From the NCBI RefSeq assembly GCF_947654165.1, contig NZ_CANTKB010000011.1:36535-100534 (forward strand): 64,000 nucleotides of DNA, written 5' to 3'. A program made the position numbers and the translations under genes. This DNA is from an uncultured Blautia sp. GTDB lineage: Bacteria > Bacillota > Clostridia > Lachnospirales > Lachnospiraceae. This document shows, piece by piece, positions 42,723 through 52,418 of the stretch. The notes beneath the pieces are model-generated. The model was not told the origin of the DNA. It saw only the letters and a program-made list of their open reading frames with translations, and searched no databases. Numbering within the stretch: position 1 is the stretch's first letter; every line of letters begins with the position of its first letter.

Positions 42723-45700
42723 CGGATAACCGCTCCTCATCTTTTCTGTATTTTTTGCGATTCAGCAAATCGTAAATACAAGGTACCACAAACAGGGTCA
42801 GCAAGGTACCATACAACAATCCTCCGATTGTGACAATGGCCATTGGCTGTACCATATCCCCGCCCATGCCGAGACCCATAGCCATGGTGACCAGACCGAG
42901 CACGGTGGTAAGTGCCGTCATGATAATCGGACGAAGACGGTCTTTTCCCGCTTTGACAATAGCCGCATGTTTTTCCATGCCTTCTTTCCTCATTTGATTA
43001 ATATAATCCACCAGAACGATACCATTATTTACAATAATACCGGAAAGCATAATAAAACCGATCATGGCAATAATGCTCACGGTCTTCCCTGTGAGAAGCA
43101 ATCCCAGGAATCCTCCTGTGAAAGCCAATGGAATGGTAAACATAATTATAAATGGCGACATCAGTGATTGGAACTGGGCAACCATGATCAAGTACATAAA
43201 CACCAGTGCCAATGCCAGCATCAACATCAACTGCTCCATGGCCTCATGGATCATCTCATCTTCACCGGCCATTTGAGCTGAATAACCTTCCGGCATATCA
43301 TACTCATCCAGAAGCTTTTGTACGTCCTTGCTCACTAACCCAATATTATATCCGGAAGCAATCTCTGCGGAAACTGACATATAACGGCTCTGATCTTTTC
43401 TGGAAATAGACTGGGGTGAAAGAGAATCTTTAAATTCTGCGATTTCTCCCACCCGGACTTTCTTTTTGTTTCCTTCGCTGTCTGTATAGTCGACTTCAAG
43501 GTCACGGATGGATTCCCTGGTCATAGCGTCTTTTCTGTCACTTTCCACATAAACCTGATAATCCTTTGCCGCTGTAGATATGGTCGTAGCCGAAGATGCT
43601 TCTGCTAATTCCTTATTGATCGCCTGGAATACCTGGGCTACGGTCAGATTATATTCCATTGCTTTTGCCTTATCCACGATTACTTCGTACTGTGCATCCG
43701 CTTCTTCCAATCCATCGCTGACGTTCTGGGTTCCTTTCACAGTCTCTACTTTTTTTGCCAGATCCCCGGCTATGGTCTGCAGTTCATCCAGTTCTTTTCC
43801 TTTTATCTGAATACTGATTCCGCTTCCTCCCAGAGCACTCATATCCATAGAAGAAGTAGAAATCTGTATTTCGCAGTCTTTCACATCTTTGGTACGTTTT
43901 CTGATTTCTTTTTCTAACTGGACATTGCTCAGTTCTTTTTCTTCCTTCAGTACCAGGTACATGGTGACACTGTTAGAAGAACTGCCGCCTCCTGAGAGCA
44001 TGGAAGAGTTAGATGCCATGGCTCCCACGGCTTCAATATCCGGAATATCCGAAATTTTCTCAATAATCTCATCCGATTTGGCTGCGGTCTCTTCCAGGGG
44101 AGTTCCCTTCTCTGTGGTAATGGTCATTGTTGCCTGTGTACTTTCCATGGCAGGGAAAAATTCTGTTCCTTTGCTCACCGACAATACCATACTTGCCACA
44201 AACAGTACCAGAGCACCTGCAAGTACCCAGCCTTTATGCTGCAGAACTTTTAAGATCAGCCTGCTGTAGTTTTCCTGCAGCTTTTCCAGCCATCTGGATG
44301 GCTTTTCCTCTGTTTTCTGCAATAATCCGGCTGACATCATAGGTACGACTGTCAGTGCCACCACCAGACTGGCTGCCAGGGAGTACGCTATGGTCAGTCC
44401 CATTTCTACAAAAAGCTGTCTGGTAATACCCTCTGTAAACACAATCGGTGCGAAAACGCAGACCGTGGTCAGCGTAGATGAAGTAATGGCTCCTGCAACC
44501 TGTTTCGAACCTTCAATGGCAGCTTTTCTGGCCGGTACCCCTTCATTTCTCATACGGTAAATATTTTCAATCACAACAATCGAGTTATCCACCAGCATAC
44601 CAACTCCCAGTGCAAGACCAGAAAGAGAGATGATATTTAAGGTCACTCCGGAAAAATACATAAGTACTACTGCCGTCACGACACTGATCGGAATAGAGCA
44701 TGCGATCACGAAGGTCGGCCGGATGCTCCGCAAAAATACGAATAAGATGAGAATTGCCAGTATTCCGCCATAAATCATATTCTGCAATACTGATTGGATT
44801 ACCATATCAATGTAGATTCCCTGATCCATCAAAGTAGTAAAGTGCAGTCCTTCATTTTCTTTTTCCAGGTCTGCCATACGTTCCAGAATAATATCTGTCA
44901 CATCTCCGGTAGAATACCCCGTCTGTTTCTCGATGGTAAGAATCACACCTGGATTTCCATTGATCACAGCGTATACTTCAGAGGAGTCATCAGTAACCTC
45001 TACCTCTGCCACATCGGAAAGTTTAATCGGTTCCAGACCATCTATTCCGAGGTCCAGTATTACAAGCTCCTTCAAAGAATCCGCATCTTGTACTTTATCT
45101 CCCACTCGAATCAGATAATCTTTTTTATTTTCCTGGATATATCCTGCCGGCATAGCAAAATTTTCTGCTGTTAAGATACCTTTGATCATATCCTGAGTCA
45201 GAATCGTATGTAAATCTGTTTTCTCCTGAACCTGATCTTTTGCAGCGTCCAGTTGTTCTTTTCCTGCATTGATCTGAGCCTGGGCTGCCTGCATCTGGGA
45301 GGTACTTACCTCTATTTTTGCTGCTGCGGAACTCATCTGTACTGCTGCCAGAATCTTTTGTGTCTCAAGCTGTACTTCTGCTGCTGACATCTGGCTTTTT
45401 CCTGCTTCTAACTGCTCTTTTGCTTCAAGAAGCTGATTTTCTCCAGCCTGAATTTGGGCAAGTCCTGCCTCTAACTGTGCCTGTGCCTCTGCAATTTTAG
45501 CAAGACCCGCATTCGCCTCCTGAATCCCCTTATCGATCACTTGAATATCAATCAATGCGAGTGCCGCCTCTGCTGCCTCCAACTGAACTGTCAATTCTGC
45601 TTTTGCCTGATTCAGACTCTCCAACTGCGTGTTCATATCCGTAAGTGCTGCCTGGATTTGATCTTTTTCTTCCTGAGTAACCGCACTTTCCAACTGGGAT

Positions 45701-46722
45701 TCCAACTGCCGGATGCTCTCTTCTGCAGTTTCAATCTGGGTATCCAACTGGGCAATCTTATTTTCTAATTCCTGTTTTCCTGCTTCTGCCTGCTGATATT
45801 CTTCTTTGGCTGTTGTCAGCTCTTTCAGCATTGCTTCTACCGGAGTTCTGGAAGCTGTCAGAAGTTTTCCCTGCTGCTCTAATTCTGCCTTTTTCTCCTC
45901 CAGTGTCTGAAGCTGATTATCAATTTCCTGCAGTCCTGCCTGCATCTCTTCTTTTGCCTGGCTTAATTTGGCACTTCCCTGTCCAATCTGACCTGCGGCT
46001 TCCTGCTGCCCGGCTTCTAACTGCTGTTTTCCGGCCTCTAACTGTGCCTGACCCTCTTCCAGCTTATCTTCTGCATCCTGAAGCTCTTTTTCCTGATCTG
46101 CAAATTTCCCGTTGATTGCATCCTGAACCTTCTGGTTCACAGCATCAATTTTCTCCTGCTTCAGTTCCACAGTAATCTGCTCTGTAACACCTCCGGAGGC
46201 TGTAACCCTGGCTACCCCAGCAATACTCTCTATTTCCTGGAGGATATTGTTTTCTACATAATCTGTGGTCTCCGGAGCTGATAATCCATCCATATCCACG
46301 GCTGCCACAAAAACAGGGAGCATATCGGGATTCAACTTCATGATCATGGGATTTCCCACACTGTCATCCCAATATCCTTTGATCTGATCCAGATTTTCTC
46401 TCATTTCCAGAGTAACCGAATCCATATTTGCCTCTTCTGCAAACTCCAGAATCACCACGGATACACTTTCACTGGAAACAGAGCTTACGTCTGTAATATT
46501 ACTTACGGTAGCCATACTCTGCTCGATGGGTCTGGTCACCGCCTGTTCCACAGTCTCCGGACTTGCTCCCGGGTAAGTAGTCATGACTACTGCATACGGC
46601 ATATCCATGCTGGGAAGTAAATCTGTATTCATTTTCGTAAACGATACGACTCCCAGAATCAATACCAGCACCACAGCCACTACTACGGTATAAGGTTTCT
46701 TCACACTATAGCGCGATAACAT
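42694..46722 (-). CDS. RND-superfamily efflux pump with long coiled-coil insertion
   Basis: 1,342 residues, two repeats of six membrane helices. Start MLSRYSVKKPYTVVVAVVL, the proton-relay helix ALGVGMLVDNSIVVIENIYR, and the HAE-1 pore motif PGASPETVEQAVTRPIE place it in the AcrB/SwrC group. Between about residues 200 and 505, in the first extracytoplasmic loop, is a long helical insertion of repeated LEAGKQQLEAGQ-type heptads (EAGKQQLEAGQQEA, LDTQIETAEESIRQLESQLE and others). Standard AcrB lacks this. It probably exports lipids, surfactants or drugs using the proton gradient; no membrane-fusion protein is encoded beside it, so the coiled coil may stand in for one. Confidence 0.9.
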   Translation of the reverse strand: MLSRYSVKKPYTVVVAVVLVLILGVVSFTKMNTDLLPSMDMPYAVVMTTYPGASPETVEQAVTRPIEQSMATVSNITDVSSVSSESVSVVILEFAEEANMDSVTLEMRENLDQIKGYWDDSVGNPMIMKLNPDMLPVFVAAVDMDGLSAPETTDYVENNILQEIESIAGVARVTASGGVTEQITVELKQEKIDAVNQKVQDAINGKFADQEKELQDAEDKLEEGQAQLEAGKQQLEAGQQEAAGQIGQGSAKLSQAKEEMQAGLQEIDNQLQTLEEKKAELEQQGKLLTASRTPVEAMLKELTTAKEEYQQAEAGKQELENKIAQLDTQIETAEESIRQLESQLESAVTQEEKDQIQAALTDMNTQLESLNQAKAELTVQLEAAEAALALIDIQVIDKGIQEANAGLAKIAEAQAQLEAGLAQIQAGENQLLEAKEQLEAGKSQMSAAEVQLETQKILAAVQMSSAAAKIEVSTSQMQAAQAQINAGKEQLDAAKDQVQEKTDLHTILTQDMIKGILTAENFAMPAGYIQENKKDYLIRVGDKVQDADSLKELVILDLGIDGLEPIKLSDVAEVEVTDDSSEVYAVINGNPGVILTIEKQTGYSTGDVTDIILERMADLEKENEGLHFTTLMDQGIYIDMVIQSVLQNMIYGGILAILILFVFLRSIRPTFVIACSIPISVVTAVVLMYFSGVTLNIISLSGLALGVGMLVDNSIVVIENIYRMRNEGVPARKAAIEGSKQVAGAITSSTLTTVCVFAPIVFTEGITRQLFVEMGLTIAYSLAASLVVALTVVPMMSAGLLQKTEEKPSRWLEKLQENYSRLILKVLQHKGWVLAGALVLFVASMVLSVSKGTEFFPAMESTQATMTITTEKGTPLEETAAKSDEIIEKISDIPDIEAVGAMASNSSMLSGGGSSSNSVTMYLVLKEEKELSNVQLEKEIRKRTKDVKDCEIQISTSSMDMSALGGSGISIQIKGKELDELQTIAGDLAKKVETVKGTQNVSDGLEEADAQYEVIVDKAKAMEYNLTVAQVFQAINKELAEASSATTISTAAKDYQVYVESDRKDAMTRESIRDLEVDYTDSEGNKKKVRVGEIAEFKDSLSPQSISRKDQSRYMSVSAEIASGYNIGLVSKDVQKLLDEYDMPEGYSAQMAGEDEMIHEAMEQLMLMLALALVFMYLIMVAQFQSLMSPFIIMFTIPLAFTGGFLGLLLTGKTVSIIAMIGFIMLSGIIVNNGIVLVDYINQMRKEGMEKHAAIVKAGKDRLRPIIMTALTTVLGLVTMAMGLGMGGDMVQPMAIVTIGGLLYGTLLTLFVVPCIYDLLNRKKYRKDEERLSDEPEEKGEQ

Positions 46723-46748
46723 ATGATGTCCTCCTGCTTTTCTATTCC

Positions 46749-46802
46749 GACCGACTGGTCAGTTCTGAAAAAAATTATAATGATTCCCGGAATTCAAGTC
46801 AA
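46749..46802 (-). promoter_or_regulatory. Promoter and TetR operator of the RND operon
   Basis: TTGACT (46797-46802), 17 bases, TATAAT (46774-46779). Thirteen bases below the -10 is GACC-AGTC-GGTC (46749-46760), a palindrome like other TetR-family operators, placed to block early transcription. Confidence 0.75.
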
Positions 46803-46832
46803 TGAAATTTCTGTAAAATTTTTATCCATCCA

Positions 46833-46861
46833 TTGTAATCTACTCTTGATTTTTATATAAT
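46833..46861 (+). promoter_or_regulatory. Promoter of the AIM24-like gene
   Basis: TTGTAA (46833-46838), 17 bases, TATAAT (46856-46861), divergent from the RND promoter. Confidence 0.65.
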
Positions 46862-46910
46862 CGAAACATATTACACACTTATTTTTTTCTTTTTGAAAGG
46901 GGGATTTTCT

Positions 46911-47300
46911 ATGTTTCAGATTTCAAACTTTACCGACAATGATGATATCCGGGTTCTTTCTTCTTTAGGTCCTTTCACAGTGATTGAATATTTACGTGAT
47001 CTGAGTGTTATGCCCGGAAATGCCGAAACCGCTTATTTCTGCAACGCTATGAATGTGCGGAAACGCCAGGTTATCTGTGATATCAGCAAGGCTAATGTAA
47101 CGGTACAGGCAGGAGCTATGCAGTGGATGGTAGGAAATGTCCATGCCACTACAGGTCTGAAAGGTGTAGGAGATTTATTTGGGAAAGCCGTCCGGGGAAA
47201 AGTCACCGGAGAATCTGCCATCAAACCAGAATATACCGGTGACGGAATTTATGTTGTCTGTTACTGCTGTTCTTCCTCATATATTTTCTGTATTTCATGA
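46911..47300 (+). pseudogene. AIM24-family protein, truncated at the C-terminus
   Basis: ATG 46911 follows AAAGGGGG by seven bases. MFQISNFTDNDDIRVLSSLG, YLRDLSVMPGNAETAYFCNA and VQAGAMQWMVGNVHATTGLKG match AIM24 (TIGR00266) proteins, which are about twice as long or more. Homology ends at GDGIYV; the last residues (VCYCCSSSYIFCIS) come from reading the 3' end of the convergent membrane-protein gene antisense. The two coding regions overlap by 40 bases. A deletion probably fused the AIM24 front half to this locus. Promoter and start look intact, so a short product may still be made. Confidence 0.72.
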
Positions 47301-48232
47301 GACAATTCCCGATTTAGGTCATCCAGGTCAATCCCTATTCCTGTTCCCGGGTAAAAGTCTGATTTCTGCTGGGTCCTTGTTTCATACTGCTTCTGCCCCA
47401 CCATATATTCCTGCGTCTTTTGCAGTTCCTCTCGCATCGGCTTCTGAACAGTTTCTTCTTCGTATTCTTCCTCGTCTTCCCAGTCTCTGGTATATCTTTT
47501 TTTTGTTCTCGGTTTTTTACTCTCTTCCTTTCTATGTACATGGGTTACTTCCGTTTTTTTCATAACTTTTTTTGTTCTTTTTCCCGGAATTCCCTTTTTC
47601 TTTTTTCTGGAAGGCAGATGAAATAAAGATGCTTCCCAGTCTTTTCCCTTTGTAAACGGGGCTGCCTGTACAGCAATACCGATCACAGCCATGATCAGAC
47701 CCAAGAGAAGTTCTCCCGCTCCTGCATCTTTTTCCAGCATTCTCATTAAAAGATGAATGCCGCCGATTCCTCCGCAGACAGCAGTGATTCCAATAACCAT
47801 CTGTTTTTCATATCCCAATGCCAGTGTTCCCGCAAACACACCGATTACAATGGCAATCATATGCTGTGTCAAGGTCGGATCTGAAAACATGGATGTGACC
47901 AGGAAATAAACAAGACCCGTACACATAAAAAACACACCGAATTTATATAAGAGCCATGCCAGCAGACCCAGGATCAAGGCTCCCCCTAACCCACATAGCA
48001 GTGCCATAATCTTATCCTGCAGAATATAATATCCCGCACCGGCACCTGCTCCCGCTCCTACGAGAATACCAAGAATACATCCCCATACTTTTCTCAGACG
48101 GTATCCCATAAAGCAATTGAGAAAAGCAAAAACCGTTCCCCCCAGATACATGACGATCAAATACTGCCTCGGAATCAGACTCCATTGCGTTTTCAGCCAT
48201 TGAAGCAGCTCAGCAATCTGTATATTACTCAT
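47261..48232 (-). CDS. Multi-pass membrane protein, TMEM198/DUF4203-like
   Basis: 323 residues. About seven hydrophobic helices occupy residues 20-195 (MGYRLRKVWGCILGILVGAG, IMALLCGLGGALILGLLAWL and others), followed by a basic then acidic cytosolic tail (KKKKGIPGKRTKK to EEEYEEETVQK). The glycine-rich helices resemble TMEM198/DUF4203 proteins of unknown role. It begins eight bases after the DUF5662 gene and ends overlapping the truncated AIM24 frame. Confidence 0.72.
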   Translation of the reverse strand: MSNIQIAELLQWLKTQWSLIPRQYLIVMYLGGTVFAFLNCFMGYRLRKVWGCILGILVGAGAGAGAGYYILQDKIMALLCGLGGALILGLLAWLLYKFGVFFMCTGLVYFLVTSMFSDPTLTQHMIAIVIGVFAGTLALGYEKQMVIGITAVCGGIGGIHLLMRMLEKDAGAGELLLGLIMAVIGIAVQAAPFTKGKDWEASLFHLPSRKKKKGIPGKRTKKVMKKTEVTHVHRKEESKKPRTKKRYTRDWEDEEEYEEETVQKPMREELQKTQEYMVGQKQYETRTQQKSDFYPGTGIGIDLDDLNRELSHEIQKIYEEEQQ

Positions 48233-48239
48233 AACTCCC

Positions 48240-48776
48240 TTACTTTCCTTTCAAATATACATGTTTGATATACTTTAATGTTTCTTTTTCCCCTCTTTTC
48301 GCCAGCATCCGAAGCAAAAACTCCAAATCCCGGTTAGTATCTTCATGAACAAACCATAACCGTTCCTTACTTTTCAGAAAATACTGAAGCGGTGCCGCAT
48401 CGGTGTAAGTATCCGGATGATAGTTCCTTGAAGCACTGATTCTGTCCATCACCATTTCTGCAATATATTTTCTCGGCATAGGTACGCCATGTATCACTGT
48501 TTTGCAATCAATTCCATAGTCTACCCAATGTTCAAAATGATGCTTATTTCTCCCGTAATGGTGAATCCATGCAGTGGAAAGCCCGGTGGATTCCCGCTCT
48601 GCATTATTGGGACTTCTGTTTCCCTGATAATATTTACAGCCCACGGAAAACTCTGTCCAGGAATATTTCGATAAATCATGAAGCAAGCCCTGTTTATAAA
48701 GTCCGATTTTAAAACAATATTTCATAACTAAAAGCTTGTGCTTTGTAATCGTCTTAAAATGCTTCCAGATCCCCAT
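48240..48776 (-). CDS. DUF5662 family protein
   Basis: 178 residues: MGIWKHFKTITKHKLLVMKYCF, GLLHDLSKYSWTEF and AWIHHYGRNKHHFEHWVDY. The HDLSKY and HH patterns suggest a metal-binding helical (HD-like) fold as in DUF5662, a family without known biochemistry. Its start overlaps the end of the GH13-like gene by 49 bases in another frame, implying translational coupling. Confidence 0.8.
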   Translation of the reverse strand: MGIWKHFKTITKHKLLVMKYCFKIGLYKQGLLHDLSKYSWTEFSVGCKYYQGNRSPNNAERESTGLSTAWIHHYGRNKHHFEHWVDYGIDCKTVIHGVPMPRKYIAEMVMDRISASRNYHPDTYTDAAPLQYFLKSKERLWFVHEDTNRDLEFLLRMLAKRGEKETLKYIKHVYLKGK

Positions 48777-50659
48777 AATTTCTCATCCTGCTTTCCTGTT
48801 AATATCATCAATGTTCTCGGCGGCACCTGAATGCTTTTTTCTTTTACCGGTATTGCATCTTCCAGAAATCCACCCTGTTCTTCTTTATCCGTGCTCATGA
48901 CGATTTCCCATGAAATGTCCTCCGGTGCACCGGGAAGAGCGATTTCATGAGGCATCCAGTGAAAATTCCACGCAAAGAATAAAAACACACCTTTTTCTTC
49001 ACAGTAATCTTTGCAGTACATCATTCCCAAATGTCTCTGCCCCGGTTCCCCTGACACATACCATGCCTGACTGGTATGATAAGAAATATCAGGATATCCA
49101 AGTGCTTTATAATCCGTCCCTTTCAGTTCCTGCTCCATGTGAAGGATTTTCTGATTCTTACGGAATTCTATAGCCTTTTTTACAAAATCAGTCAGATTCT
49201 TGCGGCTCTTTCTCTGCCCCCAGTTCAGCCAGGTAATTTCATTATCCTGACACCATGCATTATTATTTCCTTTCTGGCTGTGCCCCCATTCATCTCCCTG
49301 GAAAATCAGCGGGGTACCCTGACTAAACAACAGCAAGCCAAAGGCATTTTTCAACTGACGCAAACGAAGTTCTCTGATTTCCTTTTTTCTGCTGGCTCCT
49401 TCTGCTCCACAGTTCCAGGTACAGTTATACTCTGTTCCATCCTGATTATTCTCTCCGTTTTCCTCATTATGACGTTCTTCATAGGAAACCATATCCATCA
49501 TGGTAAATCCATCCTGATCCGCCATATAGTTGACTACACCATACGGCTGCGGATTTCTTTTATTGCGGAACATGAATTCTTCCATCATATTTTCATCACC
49601 TTTCAGCAGATGACGCATGCAATAGAAGAATCCCTCATTATATTCCGCACCGTTTCTGTAGGCGGGATTTTCTCCCTGGTAGACTCTCTCTCCGTCAATA
49701 TAGCTGAAAAATAATTTCGTATCTGCCAAAAGTGGATCTCTCAAAAATAATTCCTGACACACATTTCCAATCATCCGGAACCCATCGATATGATATTGTA
49801 TTTTCCAGTACCTTACAATGTCCAGCATGGTAGATGGTTCCATACTGCTGTCAAAATACAATTCCATCAGACATTCCAGACCGGCATCATGAAGTGCATT
49901 CACCATATGAGAAAATTCTTCTGTCGGATTCTTCGTAGCACAAAATCCTGCTTTCGGTACAAAATAAAAGGCATCTTTGGTATATCCCCAGCAGTTCACT
50001 CTTGCTTCCTGCTGAACTTCTGTTACCTCTTCCGGATACTTTCCTGCTCTTGTTTTTGATTTTACTATTTCCTGATACTCATATGCCGGCATCAGCAGGA
50101 CTCCGGTAACTCCCAGTTCCTGCAGATATGGGATTTTCTGTTCCAATCCCTGAAAAGTTCCTTTTTTTCGTACACCGGAACTCCTGTGCATGGTAAAACT
50201 CCGCACCTGCAGTTTATAAAACAGGGATTCTGACAGTGGTTTTGGTACAAATTTCTCATCCGTCCAACGGAACTCCTGTTTCTTCCACACACAGCAGACA
50301 GGTTCATCCTCTCCCGGATTTTCTTTTTTGCCAAATGGAGGAACATGTTTCAGTCCCTTGGTATAGGCATCCTGAACAATTTCTCCATCTATGGAATAAT
50401 TATAACAGACTTCTCCTTCCGGAAGTCCTGACACCAAAAGGGAAACCAGATTTCCCCTTCTGCTCTCTTCCGAAAACGGAAACTTCAGAGTCTGTTTTTC
50501 TTTCTTGTGTTTCACGTACAGCAACAGAGAAGCTTCTTTTCCTCTTGGCAATTCCATAGTAAATTCATAGCCTTCTTTTCTTTTCTTCACACCAGGATAC
50601 GTCGGCTTTCCTGAAACTGCCTGTATTCCCTGTACTGTCTCTTTTCTCTTCGTCTCCAC
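48728..50659 (-). CDS. GH13 glycogen-debranching-like protein lacking catalytic acids
   Basis: 643 residues; GTG 50659 has GAGG seven bases upstream. An N-terminal starch-binding-like domain (1-125) precedes a GlgX/isoamylase-type barrel: YKLQVRSFTMHRSSGV, WGYTKDAFYFVPK, IDGFRMIGNV, NYMADQDGFTMMDMVSY and SQGTPLIFQGDEWGHSQKGNNNAWCQDN. The nucleophile position of GFRFD is Ile (GFRMI, residue 297), and the acid/base AEPWD-type segment is replaced by KLFFSYID, so two of three catalytic acids are gone; only D383 remains. The ligand-shaped regions are well kept. It is probably a glucan-binding pseudoenzyme; residual activity would be a surprise. Confidence 0.85.
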   Translation of the reverse strand: METKRKETVQGIQAVSGKPTYPGVKKRKEGYEFTMELPRGKEASLLLYVKHKKEKQTLKFPFSEESRRGNLVSLLVSGLPEGEVCYNYSIDGEIVQDAYTKGLKHVPPFGKKENPGEDEPVCCVWKKQEFRWTDEKFVPKPLSESLFYKLQVRSFTMHRSSGVRKKGTFQGLEQKIPYLQELGVTGVLLMPAYEYQEIVKSKTRAGKYPEEVTEVQQEARVNCWGYTKDAFYFVPKAGFCATKNPTEEFSHMVNALHDAGLECLMELYFDSSMEPSTMLDIVRYWKIQYHIDGFRMIGNVCQELFLRDPLLADTKLFFSYIDGERVYQGENPAYRNGAEYNEGFFYCMRHLLKGDENMMEEFMFRNKRNPQPYGVVNYMADQDGFTMMDMVSYEERHNEENGENNQDGTEYNCTWNCGAEGASRKKEIRELRLRQLKNAFGLLLFSQGTPLIFQGDEWGHSQKGNNNAWCQDNEITWLNWGQRKSRKNLTDFVKKAIEFRKNQKILHMEQELKGTDYKALGYPDISYHTSQAWYVSGEPGQRHLGMMYCKDYCEEKGVFLFFAWNFHWMPHEIALPGAPEDISWEIVMSTDKEEQGGFLEDAIPVKEKSIQVPPRTLMILTGKQDEKLWGSGSILRRLQSTSF

Positions 50660-50696
50660 ACGGGCACCTCATTTCTTCTCTTTTTTCTTTTTCATG

Positions 50697-52256
50697 CTAC
50701 GATTCTGCACATCTTCTTTCCATGTAATCATAAACCTCAGGTACATCTGTTTCGTTGGAAAGTACCACCAGAACATCCCCGGCCATTAATTTCGTCCTGC
50801 CTTTTGGAATCAATTCTGTTTCGTTTCTTCTCACCGCCACTAACAGACAGCTTGCGGGCCATTCTTCCTGGTCTACCATCTGCTCTTCCAGCGGACTTCC
50901 ATGACAGATAATAAACTCCTGGAGTATTTTTTCTCCCTTTTCTTCCTGTGTTTGGATTCCTCTGCGTTTCAACAGGCTGCTCAGCAAGCTTTCATAAATC
51001 GGCTCTGATTTCACTGCTGTCGCAGTCAGATAAGCTACAATTGCAACCAAAGACATTGACAGCATCTGGCTCACCTGTCCTGTCATTTCAAAAATCAAGA
51101 TAATTCCTGTAATCGGTGCCCGTACAATAGCAGTGAAATATCCTGCCATGGCCAAAAGCACAAAATTACTGACATAAGAAGCATCCAGCCCCATGTACTG
51201 CACTGCAAAGGTGCTGTAAGCACCCCCGATCAAAGCTCCCAGAACAAGAAGGGGAAAAAAGATTCCTCCCGGTGCCCCGGAACCAAAACAGATCAGAGAA
51301 AACAAAAATTTTGCTGCCAGAAGAAACAACAGCATTGGAAGCACCATAGTTCCGCCGGCTGCCTGGTCGATCAGATGATGACCGCTTCCCAGAATCTGCG
51401 GCATCACAAGTCCCAGAACTCCGGCCAGAAGAAATGGTATGAAAAGTCTCGTTGTCTCGTTCAGCTTCTTATTATTCATATATAAGCCTTGTACCCACAT
51501 GGTCATCTTATTATAAAAGGCTCCAAGCAGTCCCAGAAGAATTCCAAGGATCACAATGTGCCAGTAATACTCCGGCTGTACTTCCTGACCGATATCAAAC
51601 TGAAATACCGACTGAAATCCCATAAACTGGCTGGATATATAATCAGCAGTAATTGATGCTGTCATAACTGAAATCAAAACCGAAACAGAAAAATTCTTAT
51701 GGATTTCTTCTAAGGAAAACATCACTCCTGCCAAAGGTGCATGAAAAGCTGCTGCCAGCCCTGCACTGGCTCCGCAGGTCAGTAAATATTTTTCTTCTGT
51801 TTTTCCTCTTTTCAGTGTTTTTGAAACAGCTTTTCCCGCCATAGCCCCAATTTGGATGGACGGGCCTTCTCTTCCCAGGGAGAGACCTGAAAACAAAGAA
51901 AGAAATCCTCCTAAAAATTTAGCGGGAAGAACCTTCCACCATACCTGGTCTAGTTTTCCCATCATTTCCCCTTCTACCTGGGGAATCCCGCTTCCTGATA
52001 TCATAGACTCGTATTTGACCAGCTTTCCTACGATACAGGCAATGATAAACAGCACAAAAAACCAGATTACGGCAATGAAGGGGGAGGTTCTGGCATAACC
52101 TAATACCCATTCCATGCCTTTTCCGGCATATTCCAAAACAACTCTATACAACAGCACCACAATACCGGCAACCACTCCCACCAGAAATCCTTCCCCGGTG
52201 AGAATTGCCTTGAAATTCCGTGCTCTTTTTAATAAATGTGATGTATTTTTACTCAA
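50697..52256 (-). CDS. ClC-family chloride channel or antiporter with TrkA-C domain
   Basis: About 519 residues. Selectivity motifs GSGIPQVE, GREGPSIQIG (gating Glu present, as in exchangers) and GSGAPGGIFFPLLVLGA, with about ten or more membrane helices, then a cytosolic TrkA-C/RCK-C domain (about 440 to the end). TTG 52256 is best spaced from AGGAGG (seven bases); GTG 52259 is possible. It most likely exchanges chloride for protons at the cytoplasmic membrane. Confidence 0.92.
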   Translation of the reverse strand: MSKNTSHLLKRARNFKAILTGEGFLVGVVAGIVVLLYRVVLEYAGKGMEWVLGYARTSPFIAVIWFFVLFIIACIVGKLVKYESMISGSGIPQVEGEMMGKLDQVWWKVLPAKFLGGFLSLFSGLSLGREGPSIQIGAMAGKAVSKTLKRGKTEEKYLLTCGASAGLAAAFHAPLAGVMFSLEEIHKNFSVSVLISVMTASITADYISSQFMGFQSVFQFDIGQEVQPEYYWHIVILGILLGLLGAFYNKMTMWVQGLYMNNKKLNETTRLFIPFLLAGVLGLVMPQILGSGHHLIDQAAGGTMVLPMLLFLLAAKFLFSLICFGSGAPGGIFFPLLVLGALIGGAYSTFAVQYMGLDASYVSNFVLLAMAGYFTAIVRAPITGIILIFEMTGQVSQMLSMSLVAIVAYLTATAVKSEPIYESLLSSLLKRRGIQTQEEKGEKILQEFIICHGSPLEEQMVDQEEWPASCLLVAVRRNETELIPKGRTKLMAGDVLVVLSNETDVPEVYDYMERRCAES

Positions 52257-52341
52257 CACTGCTCCTCCTAACAATCTGAGTCTGTACTTTCATTATACGT
52301 GTCCCTGTATGAAATTGCAAACGCTTTCTGTGAGGCAGAGG

Positions 52342-52370
52342 TTGCAATCCCCTTTCGTATCTGATAAAAT
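52342..52370 (+). promoter_or_regulatory. Promoter of the DUF1292 gene
   Basis: TTGCAA (52342-52347), 17 bases, TAAAAT (52365-52370). Confidence 0.55.
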
Positions 52371-52418
52371 ACAAAAAGAATAACAACTCTATGACGTATA
52401 GAAGAAAGAGGTTCAACC

